Positions 1-11,075 of a stretch of DNA of 64,000 bases are shown one piece after another. Origin of the DNA: Dermacentor variabilis (lineage: Eukaryota > Arthropoda > Arachnida > Ixodida > Ixodidae). Below the pieces are notes generated by a model. It was not told where the DNA came from, did not search any database, and worked only from the letters and a program-made list of their open reading frames with translations. Made by a program: the position numbers and the translations under genes. The stretch is taken from positions 110,595,969 through 110,659,968 of the forward strand of contig NC_134574.1 of NCBI RefSeq assembly GCF_050947875.1, written 5' to 3'. Positions within the stretch are counted from its first letter, which is position 1, and every line of letters begins with the position of its first letter.

Positions 1-3000
1 GCAAAAGTCCGTGCTCCGGGGAAGTCTTTGCAGCCTGCGGCTACCTCACTGATTCTTGGCGACGTTGGTGTTGTCTTCCACTTGCGGGCTTGCGTCACGG
101 CTTTGTGGGGGCGTCCGCTAGTTAGACACAAATCATCTCCACCAGATGTCACGTGATAGTGACGTTAAAGAACACAGTAGCAATACTGTGAAGGACATAA
201 ATAGCTTTTTTGGGCGAACCTGTGCCCCAAAGTACAGTGTACACTTAAAGCACAACGAGAGCGGCGAACAAAGCCGGTGTTCGTCGAAAAATGTGATCAG
301 CGGTCAAGCGCATCGGCTTTTATATAGCCGTCGTCCAATGTTAAAGACTAATCGCTGGCACCCGCGTGTTTTCCACAATGTTCTACACCATTCGCGTCAT
401 GCGATGAAATCAGATACCACAAGGTTCGCCGACAACAGACAGCGGATAGAAGCATCAATAAGATTCCAGAAACTTGCTATAGTTCTTTATATTTGTTAGT
501 GTCGTTTAGTATGCCTACCAACAACACGAATAATCTAAGAAAGAAAAAAGAACACTTAATCGACACTTTTCCAGCCTAGAGCAATACAAATGCGCTGTGA
601 ACGCTTTTGAAAATTTGAACATATGTGGAATAACGACAACTTCAATTTATATCGTTTCATATGCACTTCTTATTATCCAAATGAAATCTCTAGCCAGATG
701 CATTGCGTTATTATTGGCCTGATAAAAATAAGCCTAACAGAGGTATGTCGTGCCTTGAACAGTTTTGTACAAACTAAAATTACGCAGAACCCATGCACTG
801 TTCAAACACATGTAAACGAAACTTCCTCTGCTCTCTGCTGTGATTAAAGGTAATTAGCGGTAATGCTGACTGCAAATGTTTATTTTTCTTCAACTTTCAG
901 TAGAACATGAGAGTGGTAACTTGATGTTACATGTTACCTTGAGTGCACCTCTGCGGCTTGTCTGCATAGTACAAAGAACAAACAGGGGGATGTGCTTGCT
1001 TAAGGCGATGTTGTGCGCCATGAGTCATGGCCTCTGGTAGGTTTCAGCATATGTGTTGCCTTATATGGTACATGAAATCACTGCAGAAGTATTAAACTTT
1101 ATTTTAATTATGGGACTATACTTGTTAAAACCACAAGCGGATTAAGAGGCCCGGCTTAGTGGCAGAAAATTCTATTGAAAAATATTCTTTTGCGGAGCGG
1201 GATCATCTGCAGCACGCAAATTTCCTCAGCTAAGTTTCTACCCTTTTCGTCTCTTGCGTTGCACCCATATCTAGATCTGATCCGTTGAAATTTCTATGGT
1301 ACAATCATAAACAACTTCACATTTGTATTGCCATGGGTGTGGCAACCAATGCTGGTGCTTTTAGAGAATCTTTATTCGCTGTTTAACTTTGCCGTTCGAC
1401 TTCTTAATCTTATAACCAACTGGCACTACTTGCATGTACTTCGGTATACTATGGATGAGTAGTCAATGGTTGGTCCTCTGAAATACTGGTTTGTTGCATG
1501 TTAAGTAATCGGGGTGTGACAGTGTGCGAAGTTAGTGATGTACATAAAGGGAGAGGTGTGGCGAAGACTTCTTAACATCTAAAACAAATGGACGAGTTCA
1601 AGATGACTCCGGCGAAAAGCCACACGTGTGAAATCTCACACGCAGTTGAAAAAAATACAAATAAAGAGGGAACAACTAAGGGTCGTACAGGACAGTCTGA
1701 CATAGGACGAAAGGAAGGAAGAATATGATGTGAGATAGACTTAGGAACTGCGTGGTTGTGCTCGGAGGCAAAAGAGAACCGAAGAAGTCAACTCCCTTCG
1801 AGAACAGGAGTCAGCAGTCAGGCCCTGCGCCCGAGCTTCTAGAATCCTACCGGCAGAATCTGGACTGCCGAACCTCCTGACCAAACCTCTTGGGTCAGTA
1901 CAAGATCGCACCTTGTGAGAACCTGGGGTTCGCTCAAAGAGTGACCGGTTCCTTCCGCCGACGACGTCTCGGCATTCTCCACTTCTACGACCATGTACCC
2001 GAAGTGTTGGTGAGGGAGGAGCGGCCGCCCAAATTCGCTCTCTTTGTTCACTTTGTTCACCGCATCTTTGTGGCCATCCTGATTTGTGCTTACTGTGAAA
2101 TCAAATATCCACTGCCATGTTCTTCCACAAGCCATAAATACCTCAAATAAATGTGGAATGTCATGCTTATGCTACTTGCCACATATTAAAAAGAACCATT
2201 AAACCCACCCTCCAAAGAGTAACAGGGATTCCGTATTATTCTGACCTAAACCATTCATGTCGAATACCTTTCTGCCCTTGATGTATAGTTAAAATTTGTT
2301 GTCATTTCGTCTTTAGCTCGTGTAATAAAAACTGCAGAAGCTTCATTCATAGTATTGGCATGTGCCTAATTTTTGGCGCTGCATATTTTGCTCGTTATCG
2401 TTCATGCTGAAAATTCACACAACAGGGTAGGCCCTAATATTGTCTTCTGATGCGTTTGTTGTTTCAAGAATCCATTTATTTTTTGTTGCTGGCCGATGTG
2501 GGGATTCAAAGTATCATTTCTTTTCTCTTTGAATTGAAACTTTATAAATAGTGTGTATAACAGTCACACTCCTTGCCCTTTTTTCTTTTATCAAGAAACA
2601 GGAAGCCGTGCTAACGTCATGACACCCGCAGGCAAAGCTGCGTTATAGGTCCCCTATTCTCTTCCACTAGGAATACGTTAAAGGAAAATAATTACCTGGC
2701 GCTTTTCTGGGGAGCAGTGTACGTAAGCTTGTTTGCAAGCTGCGTTCAGGGACCCCTATTTTCTTCCACTAAGGATATGTTAAAGGACAATGATTATCTG
2801 CAGCTTTTCTTAGAAGGGTGAGGCATCTTTTTTAGAGCGCCTGGCTCTATGACAAAAGTCCATGAATTATTCAGCAGGTGTCTACGCCCTCTCGCTCAGG
2901 TAGCTGCTTGTTGCTCTGGAAGAACTTTTTAACGCAGAATCTCTTCATCTTCTCCGTCTTTGACTGCAGAGATCTGCAGATTGACTGCGGAGATCGCCTT

Positions 3001-3857
3001 CCTCGTGCTCGGTGGTCCTGTAAACAATTAACGGCATAGTGTCGCAAATTCTCTACGCATATATAGTACCCGTCACCTTCATTGCTAACACACTTCTTAT
3101 TACAATCTCTTTACGGCCGATGCTTTGTCATCGGGCTAGTTGATAGGGTGAAAGAACGTGCTTGCTTATATTAGACGAGTGGAACACGGTGCGATTATTT
3201 CAAACCCTTCTCCAAGCTATACACAGGTGATCCCAAGAATACAAAGGCCACGATTGTGACATGTAGATACACACACAATGTCGCATCGCAGCAGAACCCA
3301 TGACATTACAGATTCGAAGTGCTGCCAGTGTGACGAGAAAAAGTGTCGCTACATCGTTACAGCTGAATGGATTTACAGGCCAGCTGCTCTAGTGGGCGAG
3401 CAGAGACAGCTTCGAAGCATCGCACGAGAGGAAGAGTGTTAGCACAGTGACGCCTCGCTTGTCCTAGCGGAGCGCTTCGCTGCGCAACCTTTTGAACAAG
3501 GTGGAGGCACTGTTAGGGAGCGTCAGTTCGTGATCAAACCTTCTTTTCAGGTTCTCCGTCCTGGTCCTCTAGTTCAAGTCCTAGCCAAATGGTCCCGTTG
3601 CTGAAACCTCTCGCACGATGCAAAGCTCCTGTTGAGTCGTGAAACACCTTCTGGGTCGTTTCGTTTATAAGCGAGCCAGCGCCACCTTTTTATACATGCA
3701 ACTGCTCGTCCTGAGGGTTGCCGCCATGTTTGTTTCACCGAAACGCTGGTCCTCTGCGCGCACTCCACTGCGGAGAGGAGACAAGCCTGCAATTGTCCGA
3801 AACGCAAAATGCTCGCCGCCCCAGATTAGCGCATGCGCAGTGGCGTCTCCGATCACC
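1..3857. repeat. Segmental duplication block P1, first part (non-coding)
   Basis: No gene is recognised here; the small open frames have no coding signature. From about position 1,500 the sequence lines up collinearly with 46,230-48,440. For example, the 'cataaaggga' tract near 1,545 matches 46,275, the stretch ending in 'cctcaaataaat' near 2,140 matches 46,860, and the TATA-like 'cgcatatatagta' at 3,055 matches 47,680. Similarity before 1,500 is weaker; one patch near 60-170 resembles 44,795-44,885. The block probably starts outside the window. The 1,700-2,160 part resembles an untranslated or LTR-like region with a late AATAAA, but I cannot assign it to a family. Old duplicated intergenic DNA is the safest reading. 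Confidence 0.6.
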
Positions 3858-3865
3858 CTCTGGGC

Positions 3866-3868
<3 letters not shown>
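3858..3868. repeat. Target site duplication of A1, 3'-tail side
   Basis: The 11-mer CTCTGGGCCCA occurs here and again at 5694-5704, directly flanking LINE copy A1. The paralogous site near 48,400 has no LINE, which supports a real target duplication. Confidence 0.85.
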
Positions 3869-3920
<52 letters not shown>

Positions 3921-3922
3921 GG
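3866..3922. repeat. (CAT)n/(CAG)n microsatellite, 3' tail of A1
   Basis: About six CAT units are followed by about twelve CAG units; on the element strand this is CTG then ATG repeats directly after the last coding bases. Other copies have pure GAT/ATG tails, so the CTG part looks like a later expansion. It makes spurious poly-His, poly-Gln and poly-Leu open frames. Confidence 0.9.
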
Positions 3923-5693
3923 TTACGTCCACTGCAGGGCAAAGGCCTCCCCCATACTTCTCTAACAACCCCGGTCATGTACTAATTGTGGCCATGCCAT
4001 GCCTGCAAACTTCTTAATTTCATCCGCCCACCTAACTTTCTGCCGCCCCCTGCTACGCTTCCCTTCCCAGGGGATCCAGTCCGTAAGCCTTAGTGACCAT
4101 CGGTTATCTTCCTTCCTCATTACATGTCCTGCCCATGCTCATTTCTTTGTCTTGATTTCAACTAAGATGTCATTAACTCGCGTTTGTTCCCTCACCCAAT
4201 CTGCTCTTTTCTTATCCCTTAACATTACACCTATCATTCTTCTTTCCATAGCTCGTTGCGTCGTCCTCAATTTGACTAGAACCCTTTTCGTAAGCCTCCA
4301 GGTTTCTGCCCCGTAGGTGAGTACTGGTAAGACACAGCTATTATATTCTTCTCTCTTGAGGGATAATGGCAACCTGCTGTTCATGATCTTAGAATGCCTG
4401 CCAAACGCACCCCAGCCCATTCTTATTCTTCTGCTAATTTCCGTCTCATGAACCGGATCTGCCGTCACTACCTGCCCTAAGTAGATGTATTCCCTTACGA
4501 CTTCCAGTGCCTCGCTGCCTATTCTAAATTGCTGTTCTCTTCCGAGACTGTTAAGCATTACTTTAGTTTTCTGCAGATTAATCTTTAGACCCACTCTTCT
4601 GCTTTGCCTCTGCAGGTCAGTGAGCATGCATTGCAATTGGTCCCCTGAGTTACTAAGCAAGGCAATATCATCAGCGGATCGCAAGTTACTAAGGTATTCT
4701 CCATTAAGTTTTATCCCCAATTCTTCAAAATCCAGGTCTCCGAATAGCTCCTGTAAACACGCTGTGAATAGCTTTGGAGATATCGTATCTCCCTGCCTGA
4801 CGCCTTTCTTTATTGGGATTTTGTTGCTTGCTTTATGGAGGACTAGGTTGGCTGTGGATCCGCTATAGATATCTTCCAGTATTTTTACATATGGCTCATC
4901 TACACCCTGATTGCGTAATGCCTCTATGACTGCTGAGGTTTCGACAGAATCAAACGCTTTCTCGTAATCAATGAAAGCTATATATAAGGGTTGGTTATAT
5001 TCCGCACATTTCTCTATCACCTGATTGATAGTGTCAATATGATCTATTGTTGAGTAGCTTTTCCGGAATCGTGCCTGGTCCTTTGCTTGACAGAAGTCTA
5101 AGGTGTTCCTGATTCTATTTGCGATTGCATTAGTAAAGAGTTTGTAGGCAACGGACAGTAAGCTGATAGGTCTATAATTTTTCAACTCTTTGTCGTCCCC
5201 TTTCTTATGGAGTAGGATTATGTTAGCGTTCTTCCAAAATTCCGGTACGCTCGAGGTTATGAGGCATTGCGTATAGAGGGTGGCCAGTTTCTCTAGAACA
5301 ATCTGACCACCATCCCTCAACAAATCTGTTTTACCTGATCCACCCCAGCTGCCTTCCCCCTTTGCATATCTCCCAAGGCTTTGTTTACTTCTTCCGGCGT
5401 TAGCTTTGGGATTTCGAATTCCTCTGGGCTATTTTTACTTCCGTTATCGTCGAGGGTGCCACTGGTACTGTATAAATCTCTATAGAAATCCTCAGCCACT
5501 TGAACTATCTCCTCCATATTAGTAATGATATTGCTGGCTTTGCCTCTTAACGCATACATATGATTCTTGCCAATTCCTAGTTTCTTCTTCACTGTTTTTA
5601 GGCTTCCTCCGTTTCTGAGAGCATGTTCAATTCTATCCATATTATACTTCCTTATGTCAGCTGTCTTACGCTTGTTGATTAACTCCGAAAGTT
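3869..5693 (-). mobile_element. LINE copy A1, RTE-like, 5'-truncated
   Basis: This is a 1.8-kb copy on the minus strand of the same RTE-like family as the near-complete copy A5 at 26.95-30.58 kb. It covers the linker before the RT domain, the RT domain and the C-terminal region, and ends at the plus-strand left with a trinucleotide tail. It is truncated at the 5' end, the usual outcome of target-primed reverse transcription. Both ends are fixed by an 11-bp target duplication, and the paralogous block at 48.4 kb lacks it. It shares a one-base deletion in the RT with copy A3, so the two are close relatives. Confidence 0.92.
4139..5640 (-). pseudogene. RTE-like reverse transcriptase remnant (A1)
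   Basis: Two overlapping frames encode one broken protein. The upstream piece (5317-5640, 107 residues) is the linker that ends in GVDQV. A one-base deletion at about 5,325 then shifts the frame, and the second piece (4139-5323, 394 residues) carries the RT domain: NYRPISLL, IDYEKAFDSVE, GVRQGDTISP and the catalytic ADD (here RSADD rather than the usual RFADD). It ends early because a Trp codon of the conserved 'KKWAWAGHV' segment has become a stop; the remaining C-terminus is readable beyond it. RTE proteins are usually about 1,000 residues, so this is a 5'-truncated, dead copy. Confidence 0.9.
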
Positions 5694-6466
5694 CTCTGGG
5701 CCCAGTGGCCTGAAAATCCGCTCAGCTGTAACTCTCGAATGGTGCGCCCACTAACTGCATTGCCTCAGCGCTGATAAATCACGTCGCCATCACTTATTGG
5801 CATTTCACAAGCGGTAGATGTGTACGGCACATCTACCGTACGGCAACGGAATTGCTAACGGAGGCGCCAATGCACAGGGTCACGTGACCGATTTTGATAA
5901 TATACGCATTCCGCTGGTTCAGTCGATTTTGAGAGTGCTTGCAGGGGTAACAATGAAACGTTGTGGGCGTGTGTGTGCGAACATTTACAAAATTTGCCTT
6001 AGCGAAGAACTGATGCAGAAACGTGATTGTGCGTGTGCTCCAGTAAAATATACTAGTCTCGAACCGCACTTTCATCTTTCAGGCGATTACCCGATATCGC
6101 TAATGCGAGATCTTCATTGAGAGCGCCTTTATTCATGGTATCAGCACATGAAATAGAGACCGTAAATTTTTGAAGTTAATGAAAAATCGATTTCTTCATT
6201 TTCTAAAGAATACTGATCACTGTGCATTAGGAAGCAAGAAAAATCAAAATTTACATATATTCCCAATCTTGTATAGCACACCAGAAACAACTTTTTAATA
6301 ACATTCCTCTCAAGGTGCCCTAAATTTTCGCGACTCCGTATATTCATAGACTATCATATCTATCTTTTGCAATATCAGTATTAAAGGTACACAGTCAAGA
6401 CAGCTAAGGTTTGGACGCGGAGCCGAACTGTAACCCAGCGCGCCCGTGAAACACGTTAAGGCTTAC
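5694..6466. repeat. P1 block between A1 and A2 (non-coding)
   Basis: It begins with the second copy of the A1 target duplication (5694-5704). It lines up with about 48,420-48,925 and 49,915-50,110, for instance 'cgcattccgctggttcagt' at 5,905 with 48,564, and 'gactccgtatattca' at 6,330 with 49,970. P2 carries a 983-bp TIR element at the site matching 6,265-6,285, which P1 lacks. No gene is seen. Confidence 0.65.
5813..5837. other. Perfect short hairpin
   Basis: GGTAGATGTG, a 5-base loop, then CACATCTACC form a perfect 10-bp stem. No U-tract follows, so a terminator role is not supported. Confidence 0.6.
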
Positions 6467-6476
6467 ATATACCTTT
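6467..6476. repeat. Target site duplication of A2, left
   Basis: ATATACCTTT occurs here and at 7067-7076, on both sides of LINE copy A2. Confidence 0.7.
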
Positions 6477-6542
6477 ACCGCATGGCTCTACATATGCGTA
6501 TACCGAATTGGCTGGGTTGCGTTTGGCAGGCATTCCCAAATC

Positions 6543-6997
6543 ATGAACAGCAGGTTGCCATTATCCCTCAAGAGAAAAGTATATAACAGCTGTTTCGTAC
6601 TAGTACTCACGTACGGGGCAGAAACCTGGAGGCTTACGAAAAGGGTTCTACTTAAATTGAGGACGACGCAACGAGCTATGGAAAGACGAATGATAGGTGT
6701 AACGTTAAGGGATAAGAAAAGAGCAGATTGGGTGAGGGAACAAACGCGAGGTAATGATATCTTAGTTGAAATCAAGAAAAAGAAATGGGCATGGGCAGGA
6801 CACGTAATGAGGAGGGAAGATAACCGATGGTCATTAAGGGTTACGGACTGGATTCTAATGGAAGGGAAGCGTAGCAGGGGGCGGCAGTAAGTTATGTGGG
6901 CGGATAAGATTAACAAGTTTGAAGGAAAAACATGGCCACGATTAGTACATGACTGGGTTAGTTGGAGAAGTATGTGAGAGGCCTTTGCCCTGCAGTG
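6543..6997 (+). pseudogene. RTE-like LINE C-terminus (A2)
   Basis: A 115-residue open stretch (6543-6890) carries the family's C-terminal signature: KRKVYNSC, TYGAETWRLTKR, TTQRAMERRMIGV, GHVMRREDNRWSLRVTDW and a GKRSRGRQ segment. It stops at GRQ, where the lysine codon AAA/AAG of other copies has become TAA; the reading can be followed past this to the end of the ORF before the GAT tail. No RT catalytic motif is present because of 5' truncation. Confidence 0.88.
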
Positions 6998-7012
6998 AGC
7001 GTAACCTGGCTG

Positions 7013-7066
7013 ACGATGATGATGATGATGATGACGACGACGACGACGATGATGATGATGATGATT
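7013..7066. repeat. (GAT)n/(GAC)n tail of A2
   Basis: Trinucleotide array of GAT units interrupted by GAC units. It is the 3' tail typical of this LINE family. Confidence 0.88.
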
Positions 7067-7076
7067 ATATACCTTT

Positions 7077-7352
7077 CAATGGTATTCACACGAAAGCCGC
7101 GACTCTTGCTATACAATAATGGTACACTGTGTCTAACATATGGTAATTTGCATTCTTTGCCTACTCGAGCATGTTTTGAATCGATCTACCTATCTATCTG
7201 TCTACCTATCTCTGTAATCTATGTGTCTATCGATCTAACCAATTACGCCTACGCAGTCGCTCGAGTTGTATGTCTGTTTGCCACTAGGCCTGTGCCGTGT
7301 CCAGAGCATTCTGCCATTCTCGTTACGCCCTCTAATGTGACTCACCGGGACT
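7077..7352. repeat. P1 block after A2 (non-coding)
   Basis: It aligns with about 50,150-50,370. Landmarks are 'cattctttgcctactcgagc' at 7,151 and 50,190, and a degenerate CTAT tract (7,185-7,235) with a partner at 50,210-50,250. No gene. Confidence 0.65.
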
Positions 7353-8848
7353 CGATGTGTAATAGGTTGAGCCTATACGTATGGGCTCCTGGTAGTGATT
7401 TAGTAGGCGCCGATTTTTTGGCGTCGATGCATGTTTGTTATCTCACTCAGCATACCATTTTCGTCATACAGTGGTCATGCGTTCGTCCTAATAACACCAT
7501 CGTGATGCCGTCGTGGTCGTTCAATCGCTTTTATTGGAGCTTCGTGATCTGACTTTCGTCATGACATCGTCGTCTCACTACTACTTTAACACAGTTGTCT
7601 AAGTTGTGCAATTGGTTGAGCAGCCTGATGTCGTGACCCCGTTCTGTTCCCTGGATTGTCGTCATTGCTGCTTCGTCTGTAAAATCTCGTCAGAGCGTCA
7701 TTCTCAGGACATACATGTCATACAGTCCTCGTGAAACCATTGTTACATGGCCGTCATGATGCCGTCACTGTCTTTCATTATCGTAACTCAGACTTTATCA
7801 ACCGGCTGTCATCAAAGCATTGACGTTACGCCATCGAAATCATGCAGTCGTCGTCATACCATTGTCATCTTATAGTCCTCGTCAAGGTGTCCTTTACCAC
7901 CCTCATCTCTTCAGTAACATTCCTTCGTTGTCGTGGCAGCGCCTTCGTCATTACTTCGAGATCAATATTTCCTGGAAATTTATTTGCAATCTTATTGTGG
8001 CCATTGAAGCGTGTTTTTTTCTTAAACACTACAATGCGTTTAATACGTAACTAAGAAATGACCACAGACCTCCCTTCTAACCATGTACCACTCAGTATTG
8101 ATCTTTGGGCTGGCTCGAAAACTTGCCATGAAGGGATTAATTTTATCAATTTTACGCTATCTAGCCGAAAGCAGCTACATGCCTCTGCATATTTATGCAC
8201 AGCGTTTGCTTTGTGCACGACAGGTCTTGAGTGTGAACTCGCCCTCATATTCTACTGTCCGGCTGTCCCACGTGGTGGACACAGAATTTTGCCTACGCCA
8301 GCCTAACCGATGGAAATTAGCCACATCCAACTTGCACATAGTCAAGCGCTGTCAGCACCTCGATAAGGGAAGTCTGCAAAATCGTCCACGAGTGAGTACG
8401 CGCGGCTAAGGTTCTTGTGGCCTCACCTTAAGTTGCGTGTGTTTCGAGGCTAGTAGGTTGTGCAAATATGGTTCAAATTAGCGAGACTTGATGGCTATGA
8501 CACTGGTAAGCAGAGTGGCCACTGCCTAATTTCTACGCTGGCAGCCGCGGCCCACAGTGAGCTTGCCGTAGCCAGTTTTTTCCAGACGTACGCTATTATT
8601 ATCCAAATCCTCATTAAAATGTTATCTTATTTAAGACTATTTAGTACACTGCCTGAATAAATATACACAGTAACTGCAAGAAAACGCGCTTTGATCCAAA
8701 CGCCCTCATTGAGTTCAGCTTTCGGCCAATACCAGCTGTGTATGGGCGTTTGCATTACCAACAAATAAAGCGTCCGGAAAATTGTGAGAGCAGGCGTCTC
8801 TTGAAAAGAGAGCGTTTGAGAGAAAGTTTGCTTCGAGTTTCATATGTG
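7353..8848. other. 1.5-kb segment absent from P2; GTCAT-rich degenerate repeat
   Basis: P1 and P2 part at 'gactcac' and rejoin at 'ttcaactgg/ttcaactcg', so this segment was either inserted in P1 or lost in P2. Between about 7,440 and 7,960 it is rich in GTCAT/GTCGT words at irregular spacing ('cgtcatacagt', 'catcgtgatgccgtcgtgg'), like a decayed minisatellite. From 7,960 to 8,848 I recognise nothing. No terminal repeats or target duplication are visible at its ends. Confidence 0.45.
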
Positions 8849-9862
8849 AATTCAACTGGCCCCCCACGACTGTAATATGATCCTCAACACCTGTTGTCGG
8901 ATTAAACATACAACTGACAAATGTAGGCTATCAAAAAAGAGAGTTGTTCATTTTATTATCTAACGTTTCCTTGACGTTGTGCCTTGACGTGAACTAGGAA
9001 TATGGAAGCAAGGTTTTTTTCGTAGCTCCAATATACTGGTATCTTTCGGGAACAATATTTTATAGAGTGAAGGACTGCCTTGTTTCCTAACTAGCGTTAC
9101 TGAAGCTACTTAAATAATACAAAAGTGCATGCCGATCACTAAATCTGTTGAATAAAAGTGACGTCAGGAAGGCGGTGCACCACTACATCGATGGAATTCT
9201 AATAGCCTTACTGTCAACAGCAGCCATGAGGTGTGCTCTGCCATACCTTTAAAAGAATATGTTGGTTCTTACTTCAGATTTGGTAAGGTTAGCTTTGAAA
9301 CCCTAAATATGGCAGTTGCCGTGCCACTTGTCGTGTAGTAGATGCTCCTAACTGTCAACCTGTGAGCAGCTACACGTATGCTAGTAAACAAAATGGCGAC
9401 GGCCGAAAACAGTGAGCTCTCTTTCACAATAATGGAACGCTAGTGCGAAGTCTAACTTTGTTCAAAGGCGACAATTGTGCAAATGTTAACAATTTCCCAG
9501 TATGTGCAAGTATGAAAAGAAGCAGAGTTGGACTCCAGGCAGCGTTAGAGATTTCGGTCTGTATTAGCCGGTGAATTTCAAGCTACTAAATTCTTGTCGA
9601 TGTAACTGCAGGTTAAGGATATACAAAGAGACCACAGCTAATGGCGTTGACGGTATGGCAACAGGTGCATGACGACATTATAACGACGATGAGAGTTTTT
9701 TGGTATCAGTGCAGTGCTTACAAGCCCAGTCTGTGTTGAAGGCTCAATGCAGTGAGTGTATAATGACCATGGCGTGACGACGACGCCACGACGACAGTGG
9801 CATGACGACGCTGAAATGACAATAACGGAACAAGAATGACGACATCATGGCAAAAATATGAG
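8849..9862. repeat. P1 block left of composite LINE D (non-coding)
   Basis: It aligns with about 50,380-51,405, for example 'tggaatagaa...' style blocks, 'gttggactccaggcagcgttagag'-type sequence at 9,530 versus 51,070, and the ATGACGAC-rich end at 9,760-9,850 versus 51,300-51,400. No gene. Confidence 0.65.
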
Positions 9863-10147
9863 GACTTGGCACAGCGGAGGCAGCACGGACAATCGACGTA
9901 ATCGTTGCACCTGCTATCTTTGCAACTACCTTAGAATCTTCCCTGGCGAGCGGCTGTATCGTCAAGCGGCGGCTGCTGCTGTTGCTGCAGGAAAGGAACG
10001 TCGGTGTCAGCGCAAGCAAGTTACCGGCATCACATCCGCTAGGGAAATAAAGCTTAAAAGCCGGTGGTGCTCCAGGACTACGGTCACTTGGCACAGCGGA
10101 GGCAGCACGGACAATCGACGTAATCGCTGCACCTGCTAGCTTTGCAG
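9863..10147 (+). repeat. Tandem 5' UTR monomers of LINE D
   Basis: A block starting 'acttggcacagcggaggcag' at 9,865 recurs at 10,084, about 219 bp later, and is followed by the same 'cgacgtaatcg' and 'gcacctgct' words for about 60 bp before diverging. This gives one full and one partial unit directly upstream of ORF1. Tandem promoter-bearing monomers are known in 5' UTRs of some LINEs; a promoter role here is inferred only. Confidence 0.7.
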
Positions 10148-10268
10148 GTTGGCATTTTTCGTACAGTATTTCTTTCAACGCAAAATATTTCTGTTACGCT
10201 GCCTTGACTGCTGTCAAGTTCCTAGCATTCTTTTTCCTTTTCTCTCAACCATTTACCTGTGTTGTACC

Positions 10269-10992
10269 ATGGCTGATGCTGCTCTGTTCCAGGAGGAGGT
10301 AAGAAAGGAAATGAATGACTTTAAGGCAAGGTTCGAGCGTGAATTACGCAAAGAAATCCGCGAACTTAAGTCAAGTTTCGTATTCTTCAACTTGCAATTT
10401 GAGAAAGTAAAGAAGGAACGTGGCGAGCTTGTGCAAGAAAAGAGATCTCTCAAAAAACAAATGAAAAGCTTGTTTTGGACTGCGAGGCCCTTGAAGGGCG
10501 GGCGTTTCAGCTTGAGCAACGCATGATTGCCTCCGAGCAGCACTGCAGAAAATGTAACCTCGAGGTGAAGGGTTTGCCTTTCATTCAGGGTGAAAGAATT
10601 CCTGACAACCTGATTCAGATTGGTAGACTTGGTGAGCCCATTCCGGAGTCAGATATTGACCTCTGCCACCGTGTTCAAGCGAAAAACTCGAATGTTGCTC
10701 CTAACATTGTTGTCCAGTTTAAATGTCGATCTAAGCGTGACACTGGGCTCGAGAAGGCAAGAAAGCTGAAACTTTCGACTCGTGACTTTGGCCATAAGTC
10801 GAGCGAACCTGTGTTCATCAATGAGCACCTTTGCCCTGCTATGAAACAGTTGCTCGGAATGGCAATCGCGCAAAAAGAGGCGAAAACTGGCGCCTTGCTT
10901 GGACACGTGGTGGCAAGATCTATGCGCGAAAAGAGGAAAAGTCTCCTGTCTTGCACATCCGTAGTGCGCATGACGTAGAAAAGATTGTGTAA
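10269..10992 (+). pseudogene. LINE D ORF1: coiled coil plus FP/RBD-like domain
   Basis: The start is the ATG in 'gtaccATGGCTGATGC'. The first ~75 residues are charged and heptad-like (EEVRKEMNDFKARFERELRKE), a probable coiled coil for self-association. After a frameshift at about 10,480 the reading continues as LEVKGLPFIQGE, HRVQAKNSNVAPNIVVQFKCRSKRD and VFINEHLCPAMKQLL, the pattern of the ORF1/baculovirus-FP-like domain common in CR1-type ORF1 proteins, thought to bind RNA. A second frameshift near 10,910 is needed to reach GKIYARKEEKSPVLHIRSAHDVEKIV and the stop at 10,990. Two frameshifts make it dead. Confidence 0.75.
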
Positions 10993-11075
10993 ACTGCTCC
11001 GGTTTGCGCGAGCCTGAGCAGTCTATCTTGAATGATGAACGAGTCACCGCGAGATGTCAGCAACATAATTCAAAT

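Larger units (their letters stand above)
6477..7066 (+). mobile_element. LINE copy A2, RTE-like, strongly 5'-truncated
   Basis: Only the last part of the RTE-like ORF is present, from 'GCGTTTGGCAGGCATTCC' (6,517 onward) to the GAT-rich tail at 7,013-7,066. The first ~35 bases after the target duplication do not clearly match other copies and may be filler or diverged sequence. The paralogous block near 50,120 lacks the element. Confidence 0.9.

Noticed and set aside
1839..2150. Protein-coding frames on both strands near 2 kb
   Set aside because: The same region is conserved only as non-coding DNA in P2, where the frames are broken.
3639..3965. Open frames rich in His, Gln, Leu or Met (also 16,625-17,074 and 3,735-3,968)
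   Set aside because: They are translations of trinucleotide LINE tails and antisense LINE sequence, with no coding support.
9858..10147. CRISPR-like repeat (two similar blocks)
   Set aside because: Only two partial copies 219 bp apart in eukaryotic LINE 5' UTR; no array.
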